This document shows positions 15,675-25,263 of a stretch of DNA of 46,700 nucleotides, in pieces. Source of the stretch: Butyrivibrio sp. NC3005 (GTDB lineage Bacteria; Bacillota; Clostridia; Lachnospirales; Lachnospiraceae); NCBI RefSeq assembly GCF_000424545.1, contig NZ_AUKC01000031.1, positions 1 through 46,700 of the forward strand, in the 5' to 3' direction. The notes beneath the pieces were generated by a model. It did no database searches, was not told the origin of the DNA, and saw only the letters and a program-made list of their open reading frames with translations. Position 1 is the first letter of the stretch; every line of letters starts with the position of its first letter. The position numbers and the translations under genes were made by a program.

Positions 15675-17504
15675 TTAATAATTAATATAGCAACTATATA
15701 AATCATTTTCAAATGTCATTTTATATCCGTGCTGTTCCATATATTTTCTCAAATAATCATTCTTTTGAATGTAGGATTTTTTAACTGTGTAATCCTGTTT
15801 TTGTATGACAATTACAGTATCTTTTGACATATTATCAACAGACTTTGCAAAATCCTCATACATATTACTTGGAAGAAGCGACCATGTCGTATAAATGGCA
15901 GGCTTCATATCAAACAGATATGAAAGTCCAGGGGCATTTCCAAATTGAAGAAGTTTTTTGTCAAGAAGACTTTCTTCTTTTAAATACTCATACAAACTTT
16001 CAAGATTTGTAACGTTTTTGCTACTACTTATCATATTCATAGCCTTAGGAACTTTAGTAACCACCATGTCCCTTTCAACTCCATCTGCACCATCCACAAA
16101 AGAAAATCCCTTTTTGAATAAGATTCCCTGTCCGATTAGCATGAAGACAATAAGTATAACAGCAAGACCTACCGGCACGAACTTTTTCAATATACCTTTT
16201 AAATCGTAAATAAAACTTAAAGTAACTGGTGCTGTTATAAATAAATTGTTAATGATAGGATAGGTGTAGTTATCACTTCCAAATGGGGTAATTATTATTA
16301 TCATGAGCGAAGTTAGTGCAAGAACTCTGTTAAAATCACTCTCTGTTTTTCTTATCAAAACAATAAAATCCAATATTATAGACAGAATAATAAACATCAT
16401 AGCTGCCTTAAACATCGAATCATAATACCAGTAATTTCTAGTATAAACACCTATTGCAAAATAATATCTCACAATAACTAGGAATGGTAAAGTAAGTAAA
16501 AGTACAGGTAAAATCCCTTTTGTTTCTATTTTGGAAAAATCAAAAAATCCTGTTCGAGTACTGTTATAAGCCTTATTGCCAATCTCTATTGAAGACTCTT
16601 TACCTTTTCTATCCAAAAGTTTTTGGAAAATCACTATAGCTGCAAATTCCAAAACTATTACTCCGAACAAAAATCTCATATCACAAAGAGTCTTAAAATA
16701 TGCTTCAAAGGTTGCCGCAAAAGTACTCGCCATAGAATGAGAGCCCTCTGCATCTTTAGATACTGCACCTAGCCATGAAATCATCCCAAAATATGCATCA
16801 AATCCGTACATAGAAACCGCTATTAGGAATGAACATCCGCCTCCAAGTAAAAATCCCAAAACGCAGATAACGGTTTTTCGAATAAGCTTCATGAAGAATA
16901 TTTTCGCATTAAAAGCTTTTGTCCTAACATTTTGAAGATAAAGGTAGTACCACAGAATAATTATAAAAGCGCATTCACAAATATTAGGAAGCCGTACAAG
17001 AACGTTGATTCCAAGGAAAAGACCTGCTATAAACAAGTATTTATCCTGACTTTTCTCATCTTTCCAAAGTCCTGTAAGAAGAAAAAGTATAGCAAGTGAC
17101 ATACATATATAGGTCAAATAATTATATAGAATAACACTTGGACACCAGCAAAGACACTCTGCAATAAACAAACCTATAAAAAGACAGGTCTTATTAATCC
17201 ATTTAGAAAGCCATAAGTAAATACACAAAACAAGAGCACATATAATAAGCGTTGTATATATTTTCATAAAGAGCATAGTACTGGAAAAAGGAAGCAGAGT
17301 CAGAATCTTTCCTAATACACTCGGCAGAAAAATAGACAATTTCCAGTTTGTATCCATTTGTCCAAAAAACTGAAAATTGCCCAAATTATAGGTTGTATCA
17401 CTGACATCCACTCCCTGCCTTATGGAAAGGAATGGAAATACCAGCAATATAGCCGGATATAACCATAAAATTATGTATTTTTTTAATTTTTCAAGACTAT
17501 CCAT
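15675..17504 (-). CDS. GT-C-like polytopic membrane protein
   Basis: The protein is about 609 residues from the ATG at 17504; the frame opens 22 codons earlier but overlaps the upstream gene. It has 11-13 predicted helices and a short soluble C-terminal part (about 500-609). The first outer loop has QGVDVSDTTYNLGNF, an acidic motif after the first helix as in GT-C glycosyltransferases. I do not recognise a characterised relative. Placed between an acyltransferase-3 and the MBOAT set, it is probably a periplasm-facing transferase using a polyprenyl-linked sugar. Confidence 0.65.
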   Translation of the reverse strand: MDSLEKLKKYIILWLYPAILLVFPFLSIRQGVDVSDTTYNLGNFQFFGQMDTNWKLSIFLPSVLGKILTLLPFSSTMLFMKIYTTLIICALVLCIYLWLSKWINKTCLFIGLFIAECLCWCPSVILYNYLTYICMSLAILFLLTGLWKDEKSQDKYLFIAGLFLGINVLVRLPNICECAFIIILWYYLYLQNVRTKAFNAKIFFMKLIRKTVICVLGFLLGGGCSFLIAVSMYGFDAYFGMISWLGAVSKDAEGSHSMASTFAATFEAYFKTLCDMRFLFGVIVLEFAAIVIFQKLLDRKGKESSIEIGNKAYNSTRTGFFDFSKIETKGILPVLLLTLPFLVIVRYYFAIGVYTRNYWYYDSMFKAAMMFIILSIILDFIVLIRKTESDFNRVLALTSLMIIIITPFGSDNYTYPIINNLFITAPVTLSFIYDLKGILKKFVPVGLAVILIVFMLIGQGILFKKGFSFVDGADGVERDMVVTKVPKAMNMISSSKNVTNLESLYEYLKEESLLDKKLLQFGNAPGLSYLFDMKPAIYTTWSLLPSNMYEDFAKSVDNMSKDTVIVIQKQDYTVKKSYIQKNDYLRKYMEQHGYKMTFENDLYSCYINY

Positions 17505-17526
17505 GTATTTCCAATCCTTTTTCTTT

Positions 17527-18681
17527 CTACTTATCCTTATCACTTGCAATCTTCTTATCAAATTCTGCAACTTTCACAAACAGCTTTGTATTATGACAAA
17601 CTCTTTCGATATACTTAAACAGATTAAGCCTTACCCAATCTACAAAGACACATGCAAAGAATACAATAACTATGCTAAGCACCATATGAATAAGCATCTG
17701 CAAACCATTTATAGGAACATCTCCGATAAATCCGGAAATCCAGCTTACCCAATTATCTCTTATCTCCAAATGTTCGTGTAAAAGATAGATTCCAAAACTA
17801 AACGGCGCAAGAGCGCACAAAAAGTTAGTGAATTTATTCCTTGGAACTTTAATATTTCTAAAAAACGAGAATAGGCCAAGCGCTCCAGTAAGTACAAAAA
17901 TAAAATTGTAATGATACGGAACTGTTGCGTAGTAGTTAAACCTTCCCGTGTGAAAATTGATCCAATAAAATGCGGAGAAAATGGCAAAGTTAAACAGAGA
18001 AGATACTATATACACCAAAAAACTTAACGGTGCATTTCCAAATACTCTGACATTATATTTTCTAATATATGCAGCTATAAGGTACAAAGTAATATACCAA
18101 TCTAGATTATACCCCATAAGATCAGTTGCAAACACAATAGGAATCACAGATTTTATTATGCAAAACCATATCAAAAGACCTATGATAGTAGTCTTTAACT
18201 GCAGTCTTGATAAATGCTTCACTCCCATATTAAGTACTGGCGCAAGAACATAAAGCCAGATATATGCTGTAGCAAAAGAATAATGCTCGGAAGAAACAGG
18301 AAACAAAAACTGAGCAGTTTTATAAATTCTGTCAGTTTTTGCAACATTAGCCGTATCCACCAGTTGCATAACCATTGTTACACCAATTGTATAAAAATAT
18401 ATTTCAAACAAAAGCTGAAAGATTCTTTTTACTCTAAAATCAGACTTCGACAGAAAATATCCACTTATAAGAACCCATACATCAACAGCAACAATGCAAA
18501 AAGATTCTATAAACTGTCCAACAAACTGTCTTGTGCCTGCATTCTGTTTCAAGGATAAAAGTCCAAAACTTCCATCTTCTGCAAAAGAATGTGACAAATA
18601 GTGCAGCACCAGCACCATAATAATAGCTATTACTCGAAGTACTTCAAAATTCGCTTCTCTGCGTTTTCTGACAGCTGCCAT
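17527..18681 (-). CDS. Acyltransferase family 3 (OafA/NodX-like) membrane O-acyltransferase
   Basis: The N-terminus NFEVLRVIAIIMVLVLHYL is the characteristic first helix of acyltransferase-3 proteins, with the Arg and the conserved His. Ten or so helices fill its 384 residues. The upstream open frame reaches 18762, but that would overlap the ABC transporter; the ATG at 18681 has GGGG upstream and avoids the overlap. Such enzymes O-acetylate surface sugars using acetyl-CoA across the membrane. It is the third acylation activity in the locus. Confidence 0.88.
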   Translation of the reverse strand: MAAVRKRREANFEVLRVIAIIMVLVLHYLSHSFAEDGSFGLLSLKQNAGTRQFVGQFIESFCIVAVDVWVLISGYFLSKSDFRVKRIFQLLFEIYFYTIGVTMVMQLVDTANVAKTDRIYKTAQFLFPVSSEHYSFATAYIWLYVLAPVLNMGVKHLSRLQLKTTIIGLLIWFCIIKSVIPIVFATDLMGYNLDWYITLYLIAAYIRKYNVRVFGNAPLSFLVYIVSSLFNFAIFSAFYWINFHTGRFNYYATVPYHYNFIFVLTGALGLFSFFRNIKVPRNKFTNFLCALAPFSFGIYLLHEHLEIRDNWVSWISGFIGDVPINGLQMLIHMVLSIVIVFFACVFVDWVRLNLFKYIERVCHNTKLFVKVAEFDKKIASDKDK

Positions 18682-18688
18682 ATTCTTA

Positions 18689-20446
18689 TCATCCCCTTCT
18701 TTCCACAATCGCCTTACCATTCTCGATACGATATACCATGTCACACTTCTCAATAGTTCCAAGACGATGAGCTATTATTACAAGTGTCTTTTTACCATGA
18801 AGTCTGTTAATTGAATCCATTATAGCCTTCTCCGTCTCATTATCAAGAGCAGAAGTTGCTTCATCAAGTACTAGCACTTCCGGATTCTCGAACAAAGCTC
18901 TGGCAATGCCAATTCTCTGTCTTTGGCCTCCGGAAAGTCTTATACCTCTTTCACCGATTGTAGTATCAAGACCATCTGGAAGAGATTTTACATATTCATC
19001 AAGCTGAGCCTCTTTTAAAGCTTCCCATACCTTTTCATCGTCTATATCTTCGTCCTTAATACCAAACGCTACATTCTTACGAATAGTAGAATCAATCATA
19101 AAAATAGTCTGAGGGATATATCCGATATTCTTGAGCCATCCCTGATAGTTGTCTTTGACATCGACACCATCTGCTGTAATATTGCCATTTTCAGGTCTCA
19201 AAAGTCCTAACATTACATCTACGATAGTTGTTTTTCCAGATCCGGAAGTACCCACAATACCGATAGATTTTCCAACAGGAATCTCCATATTGGCATTTTC
19301 TAAAACATTTTTTGATGCATTTGGATATTTGTATGTAATATTGTTGAGCTCAATTTTCTCAGTAACAGGAAGTTTTTTTGCATCTCTTGCTTTTATATAG
19401 GCATCCTTATCTACTACTATAGACTCATCAAGAATCTCTTTTTTCAAATTGTTATAAACATCATCAAGGAAAGGTTCAAAGTAAGCAATAGATGTCTGAT
19501 AGTTATTTATTCTGTTAGCGCTTGGAAGCAGTCTTCCTGCTGCGCCGAACATAACTGTAAGCTGTGCTGCCATATCTCCAAGTGTTCTGCCATGAGACAT
19601 TACCAAAAGAATATAGCTTATCATACCTACAACACTTACAGTCTCAATAAGAAGTCTTGGTGTTGCAGTGAAAAGATTATATCTCTGAACAGCCTTAACA
19701 TATCCGTTACCACATTTTGAGTATTCATCAATGAAGAATCCCTCTTTTGATGCAATCTTTATCTCTTTGATACCATTTACAGATTCACTTATCCATTTAA
19801 AAAGTCCGCTGTAAAAACTCTGATTTTCCTCACCTGAACTCTTCATTACAGGCTTAATGAAAAATCTGATAATAGCAAGTGTGGATATTATAAGAGTTCC
19901 AAGATATAAAGTCATCTTTGCATCCTGAGCAATCAAAGCGCACATAAGACAGATAAATACGATGCCTTCGCTTATAAGCTGTAGGAGATTTAGAATAAGT
20001 CCATACATGTTAATAACATCAGATGTAATATTTCGCTGAACAACCGCTGTATCTGCATTTAAATAGTATTCATATGGTCTGTTGATAAAATTCACCATCA
20101 TTCTTTGTGAAGTTTCAAACTGATTGGTAAAAACAAATCGAAGCTGAACCTTATTCACAAAGAACAGGAAGATATTCTTTATTATAAAAATAAAAATTGT
20201 ACAGATAAGCAGGAGCATAACAAGCTGTGATGGACTCTCTAAGTTAAACTCCGTATAAATAGCTCTCAAATACCATTTTTTCTGAATTGCGTTTGGAACG
20301 ATTCCAACCTGAACTATCGGTGCAATCATAGATATTCCCAAAGATTCCAGAAAACCTCCCACCATCATCATAATCACAATTCCGATCATTGATAGCTTTT
20401 GTTTGCGATTTAATATTTCCATCAATTGTTTACATACTTTGCGCAT
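18689..20446 (-). CDS. PglK-like ABC transporter, probable lipid-linked glycan flippase
   Basis: A 585-residue half-transporter: six membrane helices (about 15-335), then a nucleotide-binding domain with Walker A GTSGSGKT (399-406), signature LSGGQ (504-508), Walker B LVLDEA (525-530) and the switch His560. It forms a homodimer if it resembles PglK, the ABC flippase of the Campylobacter N-glycan. No Wzx flippase is present in the window, and PglF, PglC and PglA relatives sit in the same operon, so flipping of the lipid-linked oligosaccharide is the likely job. General MsbA-type export is the alternative. Confidence 0.88.
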   Translation of the reverse strand: MRKVCKQLMEILNRKQKLSMIGIVIMMMVGGFLESLGISMIAPIVQVGIVPNAIQKKWYLRAIYTEFNLESPSQLVMLLLICTIFIFIIKNIFLFFVNKVQLRFVFTNQFETSQRMMVNFINRPYEYYLNADTAVVQRNITSDVINMYGLILNLLQLISEGIVFICLMCALIAQDAKMTLYLGTLIISTLAIIRFFIKPVMKSSGEENQSFYSGLFKWISESVNGIKEIKIASKEGFFIDEYSKCGNGYVKAVQRYNLFTATPRLLIETVSVVGMISYILLVMSHGRTLGDMAAQLTVMFGAAGRLLPSANRINNYQTSIAYFEPFLDDVYNNLKKEILDESIVVDKDAYIKARDAKKLPVTEKIELNNITYKYPNASKNVLENANMEIPVGKSIGIVGTSGSGKTTIVDVMLGLLRPENGNITADGVDVKDNYQGWLKNIGYIPQTIFMIDSTIRKNVAFGIKDEDIDDEKVWEALKEAQLDEYVKSLPDGLDTTIGERGIRLSGGQRQRIGIARALFENPEVLVLDEATSALDNETEKAIMDSINRLHGKKTLVIIAHRLGTIEKCDMVYRIENGKAIVERRG

Positions 20447-20452
20447 AGCCTG

Positions 20453-21562
20453 TTATTTCCTTTTTTTCTTCCAATTTCTATAAGTCCATAATGCTCTATA
20501 GTATAAATAGAACAATGCGTGTGATTTCATCTGCATAGCAATAAGCTTTTTCTCTTCAGGATTTGTTCTTTCCTGATAATAGGGATTTTCCTGAAAATCC
20601 GGAAAAGTTTCCTTCATCTCCCTTCCAAGTGCCTTGGTAAATCTGTAACAGTCAGGGAATCTGCTTTCCTTTGGCATTACAGAAAACAGAGTATTGATAT
20701 AGAAAAGGACTGTATATTTGTACTCTATTTCAGGATAATACTCTTCAAGATACTTCCATCTTCTTGCTTCATCTAAAATGATTCTTCCGGCTGTCATTCT
20801 GTCCTGCATATTCTTGGAGGAAATAGTATGAACAGTCGAATCTGTGTGCTGATAATAATAATAGTTAGCCTTTGGAATGTACTCAAAGTGCCTGCTTCTA
20901 AGCATCCAGGTATTTACTACAGCATTATCTTCATAGAAAATATCCTCAGGAAATACCTTTATTCTTGCAAGTTCATCAAAACGATCCATCTTAGACTGCG
21001 TACACTTTTCGTAGCCATCAAGAATAATCTCTCTTCTAAAGATCTTAACCGCAAGACTTCCCGGATCAAGGATAAGAAGCTTATATTTATCTTTATCAAG
21101 GATACCTGATTGTGTTTCGAAATTGTTCTTAACGTATTTCCCTGGTTCAAGATTATGATGCATGGTCATCTGATAATCACAGCCTACCATATCAGCACCG
21201 GTCTCTTCCGCTTTTTTTATCATCGTATCATAATAATCCGGAGTAACCCAATCATCCGCATCGATAAAACTTATCCACTCACCCTTTGCAAAGGCCAGAC
21301 CAATGTTCTTGGCCCCTCCCTGATGATGATTCTTTTTGGAAAAAAGAGCTACAAAACGATCTGCATATTTATCTGCATATTTTTTCAAAATAAGCGGTGA
21401 GTCATCTGTAGAACAGTCATCAACTGCAATAATCTCATATGAATAAGATATTGACTGATTCACCAAAGAATCCAGACACCACTTAAGTTTATCATTGTCT
21501 GCCATATTAAAAACAGGCACAATAATTGATAGTTTTAAACTATACTTTTCTTCTTTTTCCAT
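20453..21562 (-). CDS. GT2 glycosyltransferase
   Basis: A 369-residue GT-A-fold enzyme with SIIVPVFNMADN at the N-terminus, AVDDCSTDDS and the metal-binding FIDADDW motif near residue 97. There are no membrane helices, so it is a cytoplasmic transferase adding one sugar to the lipid-linked glycan. It starts two bases after the second MBOAT and ends six before the ABC transporter. The sugar specificity cannot be read from sequence. Confidence 0.88.
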   Translation of the reverse strand: MEKEEKYSLKLSIIVPVFNMADNDKLKWCLDSLVNQSISYSYEIIAVDDCSTDDSPLILKKYADKYADRFVALFSKKNHHQGGAKNIGLAFAKGEWISFIDADDWVTPDYYDTMIKKAEETGADMVGCDYQMTMHHNLEPGKYVKNNFETQSGILDKDKYKLLILDPGSLAVKIFRREIILDGYEKCTQSKMDRFDELARIKVFPEDIFYEDNAVVNTWMLRSRHFEYIPKANYYYYQHTDSTVHTISSKNMQDRMTAGRIILDEARRWKYLEEYYPEIEYKYTVLFYINTLFSVMPKESRFPDCYRFTKALGREMKETFPDFQENPYYQERTNPEEKKLIAMQMKSHALFYLYYRALWTYRNWKKKRK

Positions 21563-21564
21563 AA

Positions 21565-23136
21565 TCAGAAACCCATATAAATATAAGTGCTAACCTCCGA
21601 AAAGGCCAGAACACTCCAAACAAATAATAATCCAAACAAAACTGCTCTTTTTACTGTCAATTTCTTTTCTGCGATTTCATATGCATTTTTGGCAAATAAA
21701 CAAATTGCAAAAGAAATAGCAATAATAATCCACATGCATATGGTCATAGAATATTTTCCATTTGCAAAAGACGTCATCTTAATAATATACCAGAGTTCAT
21801 CCAGCATAAAAAGTTCGAGAAAGTTTTTGCTAAAGCCTACCACAAAATTTCCAAAAACCCTTCTAAAAAGGCTAATAGCAGTTCCAATACTACCCGCACC
21901 AACAAGACTAAATGTAAAAGCTACAAACAGATAATTAAAGAAAATACCAAAAGGCTTGTTCATAAGCCTTTTATAGCGATTCTTCCCGCTTATTCCAGTC
22001 TTAGCTCTTATCCTATCATCCATAGAGTCCTCAACAATTCTTCTTTTTATACAAAATCTTGTAAGTACATAGGCAAGAGCGTGAAGTGCTCCCCACAAGA
22101 TAAAACCAAGACCTGCACCGTGCCAAAAACCTGAAACGAGGAATATAATTATGAAGTTTACGTAAGTTCGAAACTCTCCCTTTCTTCCGCCTCCCAAAGG
22201 AATATATACATATTCTGTGAAAAACGATGTTAATGTCATGTGCCATCTCTTCCAGAGTTCATCTATATTTCTTGACTTAAAAGGCGAATTGAAATTATTT
22301 GGAAGCTCAATTCCCACCATCCGTCCAATAGCCATAGCCATATCACAATATCCGCTGAAATCAAAATACAGCTGTAAAGGATAAATAAAGATAACCACAA
22401 GAGCCTCAGTACTTGAAAGCGTATCAGGCTGACTATACCCAAAATTAGTAACAGCTGCAAGTGTATCTGCTAGAAGACTCTTCTTTGCAAGACCAAGCAC
22501 GAACAGACTAAGCGCACTTTCAATTTTTTCTACGCTAATACTTTTTCCTAAAAGATTTGTTGTCTGACTCTTAAAATCCCCAAACCTCATAATAGGTCCC
22601 TGCAAAAGCTTAGGAAAAAAAGTAATATAAGTCAAATATTCCAAATAATCAGAACAATCTATTTTACCACGATAAAGATCAGCCTGCATCGAAATCTGAC
22701 TGAAGGTATAGAAGCTTATTGCTAGCGGAAGCACTACAATATTTTCTTTTTTTGTATCAGAAATACCTGCAAAAATTTCTGCAAAAAAGCGCGCATACTT
22801 AAAAAATCCAAGATAGAAAACATTGAATATTATTGAAAATACAAAAAGTATTTTTAACAATTTTGCCCTATTTTTGGATATTTTTTTCTGCAAAAAAATA
22901 AAGACTAAATTACACAAAATACTTACGAGGAATACTCCTAGATATTCAAGTCCGAAAAAAGCAAAAAATATAAGTGATGATGCGACAAGATAAAGCCTTG
23001 CCACTCTTTCGAGAAAACAAAGCCTTGTCCTATCATATATTAGTCTTAGTCCGTAAAATCCGGCTAAAAAAATCAGCAGGAATGCAAAAACAAAACCATA
23101 TGAATTAAATAGCATTTTAAAAAATCCTTCCGTCAA
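21565..23136 (-). CDS. MBOAT O-acyltransferase, second of two
   Basis: A 523-residue MBOAT with about 11 helices, WKRWHMTL (295-302) and catalytic His339 in FWHGAG. It overlaps the PseG-SGNH fusion by ATGA, so the two are translationally coupled. In AlgI/AlgJ-type systems the SGNH partner follows or precedes the MBOAT; here the partner is the C-terminal half of the fusion. This predicts acylation of the same glycan that receives the pseudaminic acid-type sugar. Confidence 0.93.
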   Translation of the reverse strand: MTEGFFKMLFNSYGFVFAFLLIFLAGFYGLRLIYDRTRLCFLERVARLYLVASSLIFFAFFGLEYLGVFLVSILCNLVFIFLQKKISKNRAKLLKILFVFSIIFNVFYLGFFKYARFFAEIFAGISDTKKENIVVLPLAISFYTFSQISMQADLYRGKIDCSDYLEYLTYITFFPKLLQGPIMRFGDFKSQTTNLLGKSISVEKIESALSLFVLGLAKKSLLADTLAAVTNFGYSQPDTLSSTEALVVIFIYPLQLYFDFSGYCDMAMAIGRMVGIELPNNFNSPFKSRNIDELWKRWHMTLTSFFTEYVYIPLGGGRKGEFRTYVNFIIIFLVSGFWHGAGLGFILWGALHALAYVLTRFCIKRRIVEDSMDDRIRAKTGISGKNRYKRLMNKPFGIFFNYLFVAFTFSLVGAGSIGTAISLFRRVFGNFVVGFSKNFLELFMLDELWYIIKMTSFANGKYSMTICMWIIIAISFAICLFAKNAYEIAEKKLTVKRAVLFGLLFVWSVLAFSEVSTYIYMGF

Positions 23137-25241
23137 CCCTGCCTGCGACTAAAAAGAGCATCGAAATCGTAATCTTTTATTATCTTTCTCATCTTTGAAA
23201 GCTCTTTTTTGATATCGCCTTTTTGGAGTAAATGGGTATTATCTGCAAAACATTTAACCATCCACGTATTGATTTCAGGTTTGTAATGTATAGTGTCTGC
23301 ATAGTTATTGATATCTGTTACAAACTGTTCTTCATTCTGGAAATAGAAAATCTTAACATTATCATATTTCATCAGCGTATCACACATAAATTCAATTTGA
23401 TTAAACGTAGCCTCGAGATGGTTTTCTTCCATCACATTGTACCAGTACAACATGCTATAAGGCGGGAGAAAGATAGTAAACTCAGTCTCCTTATGCTCTT
23501 TAATGAAAGGAATAATGTTTATATCAAGATTTTTCCTAGTTCTTTCAATATATTCATCTTTCTTTGTTTCTTCTTCAACTTTACTACTAGGTGTAAAGTT
23601 ATGAAGTACCCACTGTTCATTATAATATTCAGGAGTCCACCAGCTCGCATAGACAGTTGACAAATCAGTTGGCTTTCTTTGAATGACAGGCTTTAAAATA
23701 TATTCAAATAAAACATCCCTGTTAAACACATATTTTACATCATTGAAAATATTATCATCATACAGATATTCTGGAAGTTCATACTTGGTACTATCAACAT
23801 CTGCTGTCATAACCATAGGATCAAGTGCCATATAGATTGCACTAACATCATTATGTTTTCTGGAAAAAGAATCCTTTCGATATATAAATGATAAAATATT
23901 ATAATCATCTCTTGGCAAAGCTCCGCTATAGCTAAGCTTTATCGTATTTTTGCCCAAAATTTGTCCAAAATCACTTGTATGAAAATTAACGGTCATCGAT
24001 GAACCTATAATCGCACTGTCATAAATAAAATTTTGTGCCATTCCCGGATTTTGAGATAACTGATTATCTACAATATAAGGAAATCCTTCAAGTGGTTTGT
24101 GATAATGAAAAAAAGGATCTACATATACCACTAGAGATAAAATAGCAAAAAATGATATTACTACTGTAAGTAAAAACGCAATAAGAGCTTTAAATCTCCC
24201 ACCAGAGTTTTCCCCTTCAAACAGTGATTTCATCTTATCTGTGCTTGTCTTTCTGACTTTTATATCTTCTAAACTCAAAAGTCCTTTTCTAATATTATCA
24301 AAAACTTTTATTTCATCCTGATTAAAATTCCCGGCATTTATCATAAAAGCTTTACGCTCAAATGCCATTACGTTCTGCATCTGATTATCTGCAACGACAA
24401 AACAAATAGTAGGAATCCCTAATCTGCACAGCTCATATAAAGTGCTCCCTGATGCTGCAATACAGGCATCCATATTCTCCATAACAGCAGCCATATTCTT
24501 CACATTTTCATGAACCACTATTTTATTTTCAAGTTCTTTGCAAGAAGCTAAAAATTCTTTTATCTTGTCTGCATCTTTGCTGACAGGACCTACAATAAGA
24601 TGGAACACATAATCTTTGTCTAATAGTTCTTTACAAGAAAGAAGATACTCAAGGAACTTAAGCTCAAAACCAAGCTGATCTCCGCCTCCTGTAGTAACCA
24701 TGATATCTGTTACCTTATCTTTTAACCTGATACAAGAACTATTTTTAAACTCATCTCTTACAGGAGAATAAGAAATACCAAGACAAAGCTTTGTACTTGA
24801 ACCTTCATACAATTTCTCATAACCTATATCTTCTGCATAGATACTGTAATTGATAAGAACATCGACTGGAAAAGCTTTTTTTCCAAAGTCATCAATATAT
24901 GTAACTATAAAATATTCTCTAAGCTTTTCCAGATAAGAATCAGTGACAAAATAACTATCAACCAGAATATCTGTCTTGCCTGCAAGATAATCTTTTACTT
25001 TATCAAAAAGAATATCTGTCTCTTCCTCCATCTGGTCGTAGGAAGTTCCAAGAACGATTGCCTTAAACCCCTTTTCTTTGACAAGTTTCAAAGCCCTGTC
25101 ATCCGCTAAGAGGAATATTATATTGTCCTTATCCCACATAGAAGATGCAATCGCCATTGTACGATAGATATGCCCAAGTCCAATCTTATCATTTCCGTCA
25201 GCACGAACAAATCTAATTCTATTCATATTTTCAACATCCAT
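23133..25241 (-). CDS. PseG-like UDP-sugar hydrolase fused to a membrane-anchored SGNH domain
   Basis: A 702-residue fusion. Residues 7-345 match PseG, which removes UDP from UDP-2,4-diacetamido-trideoxy-altrose: GLGHIYR (21-27) contains the catalytic His24, and SGSTLYELCRLGIP (264-277) is the nucleotide-binding half. A single membrane helix (about 350-374) follows, then an SGNH-like domain (375-702) with IIGSSMTVNF (Ser nucleophile about 414) and DTIHY (Asp649, His652), related to DltD/AlgJ. So the N-terminal enzyme faces the cytoplasm and the C-terminal domain the outside. It lies between PseI and an MBOAT, its expected pathway partners on each side. M6 (25226) is an equally good start. No frameshift or internal start is evident at the junction. 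Confidence 0.88.
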   Translation of the reverse strand: MDVENMNRIRFVRADGNDKIGLGHIYRTMAIASSMWDKDNIIFLLADDRALKLVKEKGFKAIVLGTSYDQMEEETDILFDKVKDYLAGKTDILVDSYFVTDSYLEKLREYFIVTYIDDFGKKAFPVDVLINYSIYAEDIGYEKLYEGSSTKLCLGISYSPVRDEFKNSSCIRLKDKVTDIMVTTGGGDQLGFELKFLEYLLSCKELLDKDYVFHLIVGPVSKDADKIKEFLASCKELENKIVVHENVKNMAAVMENMDACIAASGSTLYELCRLGIPTICFVVADNQMQNVMAFERKAFMINAGNFNQDEIKVFDNIRKGLLSLEDIKVRKTSTDKMKSLFEGENSGGRFKALIAFLLTVVISFFAILSLVVYVDPFFHYHKPLEGFPYIVDNQLSQNPGMAQNFIYDSAIIGSSMTVNFHTSDFGQILGKNTIKLSYSGALPRDDYNILSFIYRKDSFSRKHNDVSAIYMALDPMVMTADVDSTKYELPEYLYDDNIFNDVKYVFNRDVLFEYILKPVIQRKPTDLSTVYASWWTPEYYNEQWVLHNFTPSSKVEEETKKDEYIERTRKNLDINIIPFIKEHKETEFTIFLPPYSMLYWYNVMEENHLEATFNQIEFMCDTLMKYDNVKIFYFQNEEQFVTDINNYADTIHYKPEINTWMVKCFADNTHLLQKGDIKKELSKMRKIIKDYDFDALFSRRQG

Positions 25242-25263
25242 TTTGACGTTTGTAGTTTACTAA

